This document shows, in pieces, positions 1 through 8,919 of a DNA stretch of 64,000 nucleotides. The notes below the pieces were generated by a model. It was not told where the DNA came from. It saw only the letters and a program-made list of their open reading frames with translations, and searched no databases. The position numbers and the translations under genes are program-made. Source of the stretch: CAYJBH01 sp964371365 (lineage in GTDB: Bacteria; Bacillota; Clostridia; Oscillospirales; Ruminococcaceae); NCBI GenBank assembly GCA_964371365.1, contig CAYJMO010000001.1:3064-67063 (forward strand), in the 5' to 3' direction. The number at the start of each line of letters is the position of its first letter. Positions within the stretch are counted from its first letter, which is position 1.

Positions 1-1544
1 TTTAACAGGTCGGCATTATCGAGCAATGTCGCCTTGCTCTCATTGTCAAGCTCGACTGACAGCGGTATCAACAGCATCTGCTCGTCAATCTCGCTTGGTC
101 GGGCAGATATCAGTCGTTCATAGATAATACGCTCGTGCGCGGCATGTTTATCCATCAACAGTATCTCATCGTCACTCTGTAGGATTATATAGGTGGAAAA
201 AACCTCACCTATAAGCTGAATGTATCTTCTTGTATCCGCCTCCGGTTCAGGCGCTGAAATCTCCGGCTCATATGTCTCACTTAACTCTTCTTCCGGCTGT
301 TCCTGCTCCTCCTTGCTCTGTTCATATTCAATATATTCGATATCGATATTGGTATGGGGGCGTATTCTCGCAGGTGCATTATAGGTCATTACCGGTGAAG
401 CAAGAGTCATGACACCGGGTGTGTTTGTGGTGGGTGAGATGGTTGTTTGCATTGTCTTTTCAAGTGGTTTATCCTCGAAAATATCGAACTTTTCCTCCTG
501 ATGTACCACTTCCTGTCGATCAAATTGAGACGGTAAAACGAGTTCCTCTGTGCCTTTAGTGACCAAAGCCTCCTTGACGGCGCGATATATTGCGGAGAAT
601 ATCTCCCGCTCCTGTGCAAATCGTACCTCAATCTTCGCAGGGTGAACGTTAACATCTACCATAGTCGGAGAAAGTGTTAAAAATAAGAAAACCATCGGGT
701 GTTTGCCCTGACGGAACACACCACTCACTGCATTATCGACAGCGGCATTAAAGGTTTTATTCTTAATATACCGACCGTTGACATAAAAATATTGCATCGC
801 CCGTGTCGCCTTTGCGCCGTCCGGAGTGCCGACATATCCGGATATGGTGTAGCCTTTGTCGCTATAGTTAAGTGGTCGCAAAAAATGATGAATATCCTTT
901 GCCACCACCGAATTTATTGCGGTCAAGAGGTCGCCGTTTGCTCGGCAGTGCAAAACACGTTGCCCATCCTTAATAAAGGTAAAGGCTATCACGGGATGGG
1001 CAAGGGCAACCTTACAGAGAATGTCCGCCACCGCTGTTCCCTCGGCGACGTCTTTTTTCAAGAATTTTAACCGAGCAGGTGTATTGAAAAAAAGTCGCGA
1101 TACGGTAAAGGTCGTGCCGGTATCGCGCGCGGCGGGCATTATCTCACCACCGACACCGCCGACAACTCTATAGCATGTCGCAAACTCACAGTCCTGCGTT
1201 TTGGAGACCACCTCCATATCGGACACTGCGGCTATCGAGGCGAGCGCCTCCCCCCTGAAACCTTTTGTTGTGATGCTCTCGAGGTCATCGTCGTTTGAGA
1301 TTTTACTGGTCGCATGTGGTAAAAAGGCGGTCTTGATATACTCCGGCTCAATACCTGAACCGTTGTCGGCAACGCTGATAAACTCCCGTCCACCCTGCAC
1401 AATCTCCACCGTAATAGAGGTTGCACCGGCATCAATCGAGTTTTCCACCAACTCTTTGACCACCGAGGCAGGGCGCTCCACCACCTCACCGGCGGCAATT
1501 TTATCCCGTAGTAGAGGTGGGAGTTCACGAATTATCTTATTCAT
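1..1544 (-). CDS. mutL: DNA mismatch repair protein MutL (3' end cut by window edge)
   Basis: MutL is the ATPase that couples mismatch recognition by MutS to strand incision. The frame opens with MNKIIRELPPLLRDKIAAGE, and the GHKL ATPase signatures ENSIDAGA, DNGSG and GFRGEAL follow. It stays open to base 1, giving about 514 codons. The C-terminal region carries DKHAAHERIIYE near residue 470, which matches the endonuclease motif DQHA-x2-E-x4-E of MutL proteins that nick DNA, except that Gln is Lys here. The linker (about residues 360-440) is Glu/Pro-rich, as is usual. The ATG overlaps the mutS stop by 8 bases (ATGAATAA), so translation is probably coupled. The last part of the dimerisation domain lies outside the window. 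Confidence 0.96.
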   Translation of the reverse strand, partial: MNKIIRELPPLLRDKIAAGEVVERPASVVKELVENSIDAGATSITVEIVQGGREFISVADNGSGIEPEYIKTAFLPHATSKISNDDDLESITTKGFRGEALASIAAVSDMEVVSKTQDCEFATCYRVVGGVGGEIMPAARDTGTTFTVSRLFFNTPARLKFLKKDVAEGTAVADILCKVALAHPVIAFTFIKDGQRVLHCRANGDLLTAINSVVAKDIHHFLRPLNYSDKGYTISGYVGTPDGAKATRAMQYFYVNGRYIKNKTFNAAVDNAVSGVFRQGKHPMVFLFLTLSPTMVDVNVHPAKIEVRFAQEREIFSAIYRAVKEALVTKGTEELVLPSQFDRQEVVHQEEKFDIFEDKPLEKTMQTTISPTTNTPGVMTLASPVMTYNAPARIRPHTNIDIEYIEYEQSKEEQEQPEEELSETYEPEISAPEPEADTRRYIQLIGEVFSTYIILQSDDEILLMDKHAAHERIIYERLISARPSEIDEQMLLIPLSVELDNESKATLLDNADLL

Positions 1545-4161
1545 CGCCGTCCACCTCGAGTGATAGTGTTTTGAGCTCCGAGAGTATCTGCCACGCCTCA
1601 AGCGGCGACAGAGCATCCGGAACAATATTTTTGAGTCGTTTCATAATCCTGTCGTCCTGCGAGCTTTTCGGTGCAGCACCAAGGTCACCAAAGCCGAGCT
1701 GAATTGCCGCGCCGGACAGTGCATCGGAGTGCTGTTCCAGCTCGGTGAGTATCTCACCGGCACGTTCGGTAATACGGGTCGATATCCCTGCAAGCTTTGC
1801 TACCTCGATACCGTAACTATCATCCGCCGCACGCTGTACAATCTTGCGTAGGAAGATAAGCTCACCACCACGTTTTTTCGCAATGATGCTGTAGTTCTTC
1901 ACACTGCTGTAAAGGCTTTCCAGTATACAGAGCTCATGGTAGTGGGTGGCAAACATGGTCTTGGGATAAAATCCGACATCATTCTCAGCGAGGTGTTCCA
2001 CGATCGCCCGTGCGATTGCAAGTCCGTCGAAGGTGGAGGTTCCCCGTCCTATCTCATCTAAGATAAGCAGGCTTTTGGAGGTAGCGTTTTTGAGTATTTG
2101 TGCCATCTCGTTCATCTCGACCATAAATGTCGACTGACCTTGCGCGAGGTCATCCGATGCACCGACCCTTGTATATATACCATCGCAAACGCCTATCTGT
2201 GCCGACTCGGCAGGGACAAAACAGCCCACCTGTGCGAGCAGAACTATCAAAGCGGTCTGTCGCATGTAGGTGCTCTTTCCGGCCATGTTGGGACCTGTTA
2301 TCAACAGGACGCGATTGTGCACATTGTCGGCGGTCACATCGTTGGCGACAAACGCCGAGCGACGCATCTGACGCTCCACCACAGGATGACGGCCTGCTTT
2401 GATAAGGATGACCGACGAGTCGTCCACACTCGGCCTGCGATAATCATACTGCACCGCCACCTCTGCAAAGGTCGCGAGCAGGTCAATCTTAGCGACAGCG
2501 TTTGCGGTTGTGCTTATCCTGCCGCTCGCGCTCGCCACCTCACAGAGAAGTTTATCATAGATGTCGCTCTCGAGGGCGAGCAATTTCTCCTGCGCACCCA
2601 TTATGTCATTTTCCAGTGTTTTGAGCTCCTCGGTAACATACCGCTCACAACCGGCGAGGGTCTGACGGCGGATAAAATGCTCCGGCACGCACGAGGTGAA
2701 GCTGTTCGGCACCTCAATATAATAGCCGAAAACTCGATTATAGCTAATCTTTATCTTTTTGAGCCCATACTCCTCACGGTATCTGTTCTCTAATTCCTCG
2801 AGTCTTTTTTTAGCGCCACCCGAGAGGTCACGCAGACGGTCCACATCGGCGTTGTAGCCGGAACGAACCAGCTCGCCGTCCCGAACATTTGCCGGCGGTT
2901 TGTCGCTCACCGTTTCACCGATCAACTCGCAGATATCCTTTAAGGTGTCAAGACTTCTGTATATTGCAATAAGGTCGGGGGAGGTGTATTTAGCAATATC
3001 CATCTTAATATCGGGCAGAAGTTGCAACGTCTGCATAAAGGAGTACAACTCTCTCGGCGAGGTGCTTTTGTATAGTATTCTGCCGAGTATACGCTCCATA
3101 TCGCTGATTTTTGAAAGGGATGTACGCAGTTTTTCACGACCGAGCGTGTCGGAAAAAAGCTCCTCGACGCTGTCAAGCCGCCTGTTTATAAGGGTGGAGG
3201 AGACGAGCGGTTGCTCAAACCAAAGGCGCAAAAGCCGCCGACCCATCGAGGTTTTCGATGCATCAACGGTATGTAAAAGACTGCCTTTTCGCTCGCCTGC
3301 GCGCATAGTCTCGGTTATCTCGAGGTGTCGCCGTGTCAGCGCCGAAATCCGCATAAAGGAGTCAAGGTTGTAATGTTCGATATTCCTAAGACCCGACAAT
3401 CCGGTCTTGCGCGTCAGTTTAAGATAGTGAACAAGTGCCGCAACAGAACCGATCGCCCCTTTTTTGCCGGCGAGTAGTTCCCCTGTCACCTCGCTCGGAA
3501 ACTGTTTTTCTATGACCTCTTTCGAGACATTCTCGTCATAGATATTGTCGTCCACCAGCTCGACACTGCAGGCAATGTACTGTTTAATAAAATCGGTTAT
3601 CTCGGTATTTTTAAGTATATCGGGATTTGCTATTATCTCGGTCGGTGAAAATTTTGCAAGCTCACCGCTAATGTCCCGTATCAGTCGGTCGGAGGTTATC
3701 TCACAGAGGTAGATGATACCACAGGACACATCGGAAAAGCAGATGCCGGCATTTTTTTCATCCTCGATGAAGATACTGCACAGAAAATTGTTGCGATCGT
3801 CGGCGAGCATGGAACTCTCACTCGCGGTGCCACGTGTGATGACACGCACCACCTCACGCTCTACAAGCCCTTTGGACTGCGCCGGAGTGGTGGTCTGTTC
3901 ACAGATGGCAACCTTATAGCCCATCTCCAACAGCCGTGCGATATAACTCTCGGCGCTGTGATAGGGCACACCGCACATCGGTGCTTTTTCGGCAAGACCG
4001 CAGTCCCTCGCAGTGAGGGTCAGCTCCAGTGCTTTTGAGATTTCGACTGCATCGTCAAAAAACATCTCATAAAAGTCACCGAGGCGAAAGAACAACACCT
4101 TATCCTTGTGTTGTTCCTTTATCTGCATATACTGTTGCATCATCGGGGATAGTCCGGGCAT
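1537..4161 (-). CDS. mutS: DNA mismatch repair protein MutS
   Basis: MutS recognises mispairs and small loops. The 874 residues match the usual family length. The mismatch-binding motif FYEMF lies near residue 31, the Walker A GPNMAGKST near residue 624, and the Walker B LILDEIGRGTSTFDG follows about 75 residues later. The start ATG has a good AAGGAG ribosome site 5 bases upstream. mutL overlaps its end, so the two form one transcription unit in the usual MutS-MutL order. No odd features were seen. Confidence 0.98.
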   Translation of the reverse strand: MPGLSPMMQQYMQIKEQHKDKVLFFRLGDFYEMFFDDAVEISKALELTLTARDCGLAEKAPMCGVPYHSAESYIARLLEMGYKVAICEQTTTPAQSKGLVEREVVRVITRGTASESSMLADDRNNFLCSIFIEDEKNAGICFSDVSCGIIYLCEITSDRLIRDISGELAKFSPTEIIANPDILKNTEITDFIKQYIACSVELVDDNIYDENVSKEVIEKQFPSEVTGELLAGKKGAIGSVAALVHYLKLTRKTGLSGLRNIEHYNLDSFMRISALTRRHLEITETMRAGERKGSLLHTVDASKTSMGRRLLRLWFEQPLVSSTLINRRLDSVEELFSDTLGREKLRTSLSKISDMERILGRILYKSTSPRELYSFMQTLQLLPDIKMDIAKYTSPDLIAIYRSLDTLKDICELIGETVSDKPPANVRDGELVRSGYNADVDRLRDLSGGAKKRLEELENRYREEYGLKKIKISYNRVFGYYIEVPNSFTSCVPEHFIRRQTLAGCERYVTEELKTLENDIMGAQEKLLALESDIYDKLLCEVASASGRISTTANAVAKIDLLATFAEVAVQYDYRRPSVDDSSVILIKAGRHPVVERQMRRSAFVANDVTADNVHNRVLLITGPNMAGKSTYMRQTALIVLLAQVGCFVPAESAQIGVCDGIYTRVGASDDLAQGQSTFMVEMNEMAQILKNATSKSLLILDEIGRGTSTFDGLAIARAIVEHLAENDVGFYPKTMFATHYHELCILESLYSSVKNYSIIAKKRGGELIFLRKIVQRAADDSYGIEVAKLAGISTRITERAGEILTELEQHSDALSGAAIQLGFGDLGAAPKSSQDDRIMKRLKNIVPDALSPLEAWQILSELKTLSLEVDGDE

Positions 4162-4208
4162 TGTCGCTCCTTAATTTCTTTTGATCTGTTTTCACGATAA
4201 AGGTATAA

Positions 4209-4227
4209 GGGCGGTCATCGGCCGCCC
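4209..4227 (-). terminator. GC-rich hairpin between ylbF-like gene and mutS
   Basis: Arms GGGCGG and CCGCCC surround a 7-base loop in the gap between the ylbF-like stop and the mutS start. On the minus strand only a weak T-rich stretch follows, so it may be an attenuating or processing hairpin rather than a strong terminator. Confidence 0.4.
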
Positions 4228-4240
4228 AACCTTATTTTAA

Positions 4241-4654
4241 TCAACCGCAACCGGCACAGCTGGAGCAACTTCCGCCCCCACAGCTCTGCTGTTTTGGCTC
4301 GGCGGTGGCAGGGTCTTCGCCGTTGAGTGCCGCGTCAAGGACTGCTTGAATGTGGGACACTAGGAGATCGAGATCTGTCTTTGCCTCACTGTATTCGAGC
4401 ATTCCCTTAGAGCCCATGATATCGGTGTACATCTCGCGTACCTTGTTGTTGAGCTCGGCAACGCGTGTTGGGTTTGGCTCCCCCTCCTTGGTCATCATGT
4501 TTGTGAGTTCACCCCTTGCGGTGTTGAACTCCTCAATCCTTTTGACAAGTTCTACATCGTTGTCATTCTCGGTTTGCAGTCGCTCCACCTCGGTATAGAT
4601 GGGATCCTTTTGCAGCGCCTTTGCCGCCTCGATAAACATTTCAAGTGTAGTCAT
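4241..4654 (-). CDS. YlbF/YmcA-family protein with Cys-rich C-terminal tail
   Basis: This resembles the Com_YlbF family (YlbF/YmcA), small helical proteins that in Bacillus act with YaaT on RNase Y and on competence, biofilm and sporulation control. The 137 residues are largely helical and charged. The family link rests on overall pattern (MTTLEMFIEAAKALQ at the start) and on position beside miaB. The tail, after a short Ala/Thr/Pro linker, ends CGGGSCSSCAGCG with five Cys, suggesting metal or Fe-S binding; this is inference. The ATG at 4654 is chosen because AAAGGA lies 6 bases upstream; an ATG 15 bases earlier has no ribosome site. Confidence 0.75.
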   Translation of the reverse strand: MTTLEMFIEAAKALQKDPIYTEVERLQTENDNDVELVKRIEEFNTARGELTNMMTKEGEPNPTRVAELNNKVREMYTDIMGSKGMLEYSEAKTDLDLLVSHIQAVLDAALNGEDPATAEPKQQSCGGGSCSSCAGCG

Positions 4655-4676
4655 TATTTTTCCTTTCATGGTTAAT

Positions 4677-6068
4677 TTACTCTTCCATTATGCCGGTCAG
4701 TGAAGTTGCACTGCTACCGGTGATAAATACGTTGCAGAGTTCACCTATTTTTATCTGCCTGTGCGGACTGCTGAAACGGATTAACAAAAAGTTGCCGTAT
4801 TTGCCTATATACATCCCATTTTCCTCCTGTTCCACAAGCACCCTTAGGACTGAATCCTTAAACATGGAGAGAACCTCCACCGCAATTGCCTTTTGGTTTG
4901 TGAGCAGGCGCTCCATGCGGTCGGTCTTCTTTGCCCCGATCAAGTTATCCGGCAGAGAAGCCGCAGGGGTGCCGGGGCGTTTTGAAAAGATAAATGTAAA
5001 TAGCTGATAGTAGCCCACACGGCGCACCAGTTCCAGAGTAGCATCGAAGTCCACCTCCGTCTCACCGGGGTAGGCTATCATAATGTCGCCGGTGAAACCA
5101 ACCCCCTTGATGGTATTCTTTGCGTAGGTTATCAACTTTAAGTATTCATCAAAGATGTATCCCCTTCCCATTGCTGCAAGGACGCTGTCACTGCCTGCCT
5201 GCGCCGGAATATGTAACATTCGGCACATCTTGGGCTCGGCGGCGATAAAGTCAATCAACTCCTTTGTGAAAAACTTCGGATGGGAGGATAAAAAGCTGAC
5301 GATAAAATCTCCGTCGACTGCACAGACCCTTTTGAGCAGCCCTACAAAGTCGATATCCTCGTCGAGCTTGCGACCGTAGGCGTTAACATTCTGCCCGAGT
5401 AGCGTTATATGCCTTGCACCGTTCGCGACAACGGATTTTATCTCGTCTACGATATCATCCGGTTCACGGTTGACTTCTTCACCGCGCACATACGGCACAA
5501 TGCAGTAGTTGCAACGATTATCACAGCCGTACATTATCGGCACCGATACATTAAATCGGCTCGCATGGCTGACCTTTATCCCCTCTATTATCTCCTTTTC
5601 CGGAAGTTCATTTTCAGGGAATAGCTTCTCTTTCGGATTTTCAAAAAAATCCGCCAAGGTTTCATACAAATTCTCGGTCAATGTGGTATCGGCAACGATA
5701 TCCACAAAGGGATAGGATTCCTTTATGGTAGCGGCATTGCGACCGTTCGAGAACATACACCCACATAGTATAATAACCTTTTTTTTGTTGACAATCTTGA
5801 GCGGTTTGAGCTCACCGACATGACCAAGGAACTTAATTTCGGCATGGTCACGCACCGCACAGCTATTCATCAGGACTATGTCCGCCTTGGTCTTATAGCT
5901 AACTTTGGTATAGCCCATCTGCTCCAACAGTCCGCCGATATGCTCGCTGTCACTGACATTCTGTTGACAGCCAAAGGTGTCAATAAAATACGTAAAATCC
6001 TTTTTGCCGAAAAAGTCTTCACTAAGCTCTTTTATATAGCTCAGCTCTTCACTGGTTGGATGTGGCAT
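4677..6068 (-). CDS. miaB: tRNA-2-methylthio-N6-dimethylallyladenosine synthase MiaB
   Basis: MiaB is a radical SAM methylthiotransferase that adds the 2-methylthio group to i6A37 of tRNAs. The N-terminal UPF0004 domain shows the three cluster cysteines (in FGCQQN, SCAVRD and LCGCM). The radical SAM motif CDNRCNYC lies near residue 183, and a C-terminal TRAM-like segment with VLVEQEENGMYIGKY follows. The 463 residues fit the family. AAGGGAG sits 5 bases before the ATG. It lies between the ylbF-like gene and uvrA in one direction with short gaps, so it is probably co-transcribed with them. Confidence 0.97.
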   Translation of the reverse strand: MPHPTSEELSYIKELSEDFFGKKDFTYFIDTFGCQQNVSDSEHIGGLLEQMGYTKVSYKTKADIVLMNSCAVRDHAEIKFLGHVGELKPLKIVNKKKVIILCGCMFSNGRNAATIKESYPFVDIVADTTLTENLYETLADFFENPKEKLFPENELPEKEIIEGIKVSHASRFNVSVPIMYGCDNRCNYCIVPYVRGEEVNREPDDIVDEIKSVVANGARHITLLGQNVNAYGRKLDEDIDFVGLLKRVCAVDGDFIVSFLSSHPKFFTKELIDFIAAEPKMCRMLHIPAQAGSDSVLAAMGRGYIFDEYLKLITYAKNTIKGVGFTGDIMIAYPGETEVDFDATLELVRRVGYYQLFTFIFSKRPGTPAASLPDNLIGAKKTDRMERLLTNQKAIAVEVLSMFKDSVLRVLVEQEENGMYIGKYGNFLLIRFSSPHRQIKIGELCNVFITGSSATSLTGIMEE

Positions 6069-6082
6069 ATACTCTCCCTTCT

Positions 6083-8905
6083 TTATTTCAGATGTTTTTT
6101 AAGATATTTTCCGGTGTAGGACCTCTCATTCTTCGCAACCTTTTCCGGCGTGCCGTGTGCAACTATCTCGCCGCCATCACCGCCGCCCTCCGGCCCCATA
6201 TCTATAATATAATCCGCCGTCTTGATAATGTCAAGGTTATGTTCAATAACAACAACGCTATTTCCCTTTTCCACCAGCTTTTGGAGGACCGAAACAAGTT
6301 TGTGAACATCCGCCACATGCAGACCTGTAGTAGGCTCGTCTAAGATATAAATCGTGTTACCGGTCGCGCGTTTTGCGAGCTCCAGTGCGAGCTTGACACG
6401 CTGTGCCTCGCCTCCCGAAAGGGTGGTCGCCGACTGACCGAGTGTGATATATCCGAGTCCGACATCGGCAAGAGTGTTTAGCTTTCGTTTTATCTTTGGC
6501 AGATGCTCGAAAAACTCCCCTGCCTCCTCCACCGTCATGCCGAGCACATCGGAGATGGTCTTGCCCTTATAGTGCACCTCTAACGTCTCACGGTTGTATC
6601 GTTTGCCCTTGCAGACCTCGCATGGGACATATATATCGGGCAAAAAGTGCATCTCAATTCGGATTATGCCGTCACCCTCACAGGATTCACACCGACCTCC
6701 ACGCACGTTAAAGGAAAATCTGCCGGTGGAATAACCGCGCATCTTTGCCTCCGGCGTCATGGCGAACACCTCACGTATGTCGGTGAAAAGTCCGGTGTAG
6801 GTGGCAGGGTTGGAGCGCGGTGTCCTGCCTATCGGTGACTGATCGATGCCGATGACCTTATCGAGGTACTCAAGACCGAGCATATCAGTGTGCGCTCCGG
6901 CGTGCATCCTTGCGCCGTTGAGCTCGGAGGCAAGGCGTTTGTAGAGTATCTCGTTAATGAGCGACGATTTACCGCTGCCGCTCACCCCTGTCACACAGGT
7001 CAGGACGCCGAGCGGTATGCTCACATCGATGTTTTTGAGATTATTTTGGGTCGCCCCCTTTATTTTAAGTGACTTTCCACTCCCCTTTTGTCGTTTTTTG
7101 GGTACCGGGATATACTTCCTGCCGGACAGGTACTGCCCCGTTATGGATCGGTCGATCGCTATAATATCGTCGATAGAACCACAGGCGACAATCTCGCCTC
7201 CGTGCTTTCCTGCACCGGGTCCAATGTCCACGATATAATCGGCGCTGTGCATTGTATCGTCATCATGCTCCACCACAATGAGTGTGTTGCCAAGGTCACG
7301 AAGTCGCTTTAATGTCGCGATCAGCTTTTCGTTGTCACGTTGATGCAGGCCGATGCTGGGCTCATCTAAAATGTATAGAACACCCATCAACGACGAGCCT
7401 ATCTGGGTCGCAAGGCGAATACGCTGACTCTCACCGCCCGACAAGGTCGCGGCGGAACGTGAGAGCGTGAGGTACTGTAGACCGACACTCTGCAAAAATG
7501 ACAGACGCTCCAAAATCTCCTTGAGTATCCGCTCGCCTATCATGTTGTCGCGCTCACCGAGCTTTAGATTGTTAATAAAATCAACCGCCTCCGATACCGA
7601 CATGGAGGTCATCTTGCTGATGTTTATATCACCGACCGTGACCGCAAGACTGATAGGTTTTAGCCTTTCGCCCTTGCATTTCGGGCACTGGGTGTCGGTC
7701 ATCATGGAGGATATCTCGTCTCGCATCCACTCACTGCCGGTCTCGCGAAAACGTCTCTCTAAATTGTTGACTATCCCCTCAAAACTGCTGAGATATTCCC
7801 CTTTTGCGTACTCGCTCTGGCGCTTTAACAACAGTTTTTCACCGCCTGTGCCGAATAAAATAATGTCGATAACCTTTTTAGGTAATTTTTTAACCGGTGT
7901 TGTGAGTGAAAAATCGTATTTTTGAGACAGTGCCTTAAAATACATCTCGGCGATAGTCCCCTCACCGAATCCCCAACCGCTCGCCTTAACAGCACCTTCC
8001 GCTATGGAGAGGTTTTTGTTTGGAAAGATAAGTTCCGGATCGACACTCAAAAATGTTCCAAGTCCTGTGCATTTTTCACACGCACCGTATGGGTTGTTAA
8101 AGGAGAACATACGCGGGGTCAGCTCCTCCATCCCGATGCCGTGCACTGGGCAGGCATAACTGCCGGAAAAGGTCAGTTCCTCGCCATCTATGACATCTAT
8201 AATCACGTTGGAACCGGTCAGATTGAGTGCCGTCTCGATGGAATCGGCGAGCCGAGTACGCACATCATCGTTGATGACAAGCCTATCCACCACAATCTCG
8301 ATGGAGTGTTTATAGTTTTTATCAAGCTCGATATGCTCCGAAAGGTCATAGATACTGCCATCGATACGTGCACGGACATAGCCGCTTCGCTGTGCCGCCT
8401 CCAGCTCCTTTTGATAGCTACCCTTTCGACCGCGAACTATCGGGGCGAGCACCTGAAATTTTGTGCCGGTCTCCAGTTTTAAAACGGCGTCCACCATCTG
8501 ATCCACCGTCTGCTGTGCAATAACTCGACCACATATAGGACAGTGTGGCACACCGATACGCGCATAGAGCAGACGTAGGTAGTCATATATCTCGGTCACG
8601 GTGCCGACGGTGGAGCGTGGATTTCGCGAGGTGGTCTTCTGATCGATGGATATCGCCGGTGAAAGTCCCTCGATGCTGTCCACATCCGGCTTTTCCATCT
8701 GCCCCAAAAACTGGCGTGCATAGGAGGAAAGGCTCTCGACATAGCGTCGTTGACCGTCCGCATAGATGGTGTCAAAGGCGAGCGATGATTTGCCACTCCC
8801 CGACAGTCCGGTCATAACTATAAGTGCATCGCGTGGCAATGTTATATCCACATTTTTAAGGTTGTGCTCTCGAGCGCCTTTTATTACAATGTTGCTGTTT
8901 TTCAA
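6083..8905 (-). CDS. uvrA: Excinuclease ABC subunit A
   Basis: UvrA is the damage-sensing ATPase of nucleotide excision repair. The 940 residues contain both ABC modules: Walker A GLSGSGKSS near residue 32 and GVSGSGKSS near residue 645, with the signature LSGGE twice (SAATLSGGESQR and SATTLSGGEAQR). Zinc-finger CxxC pairs occur near residues 253-283 and in the CESCEGDG region near residue 738. The start is a TTG with AAGGA 8 bases upstream. uvrB precedes it in the same operon (14-base gap), so the two partners are made together. Confidence 0.98.
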   Translation of the reverse strand: MKNSNIVIKGAREHNLKNVDITLPRDALIVMTGLSGSGKSSLAFDTIYADGQRRYVESLSSYARQFLGQMEKPDVDSIEGLSPAISIDQKTTSRNPRSTVGTVTEIYDYLRLLYARIGVPHCPICGRVIAQQTVDQMVDAVLKLETGTKFQVLAPIVRGRKGSYQKELEAAQRSGYVRARIDGSIYDLSEHIELDKNYKHSIEIVVDRLVINDDVRTRLADSIETALNLTGSNVIIDVIDGEELTFSGSYACPVHGIGMEELTPRMFSFNNPYGACEKCTGLGTFLSVDPELIFPNKNLSIAEGAVKASGWGFGEGTIAEMYFKALSQKYDFSLTTPVKKLPKKVIDIILFGTGGEKLLLKRQSEYAKGEYLSSFEGIVNNLERRFRETGSEWMRDEISSMMTDTQCPKCKGERLKPISLAVTVGDINISKMTSMSVSEAVDFINNLKLGERDNMIGERILKEILERLSFLQSVGLQYLTLSRSAATLSGGESQRIRLATQIGSSLMGVLYILDEPSIGLHQRDNEKLIATLKRLRDLGNTLIVVEHDDDTMHSADYIVDIGPGAGKHGGEIVACGSIDDIIAIDRSITGQYLSGRKYIPVPKKRQKGSGKSLKIKGATQNNLKNIDVSIPLGVLTCVTGVSGSGKSSLINEILYKRLASELNGARMHAGAHTDMLGLEYLDKVIGIDQSPIGRTPRSNPATYTGLFTDIREVFAMTPEAKMRGYSTGRFSFNVRGGRCESCEGDGIIRIEMHFLPDIYVPCEVCKGKRYNRETLEVHYKGKTISDVLGMTVEEAGEFFEHLPKIKRKLNTLADVGLGYITLGQSATTLSGGEAQRVKLALELAKRATGNTIYILDEPTTGLHVADVHKLVSVLQKLVEKGNSVVVIEHNLDIIKTADYIIDMGPEGGGDGGEIVAHGTPEKVAKNERSYTGKYLKKHLK

Positions 8906-8919
8906 GTTTTACTTCCTTT

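Noticed and set aside
2098..2793. 231-codon open frame antisense to mutS
   Set aside because: Shadow of a strongly conserved gene; no ribosome site and no protein-like features.
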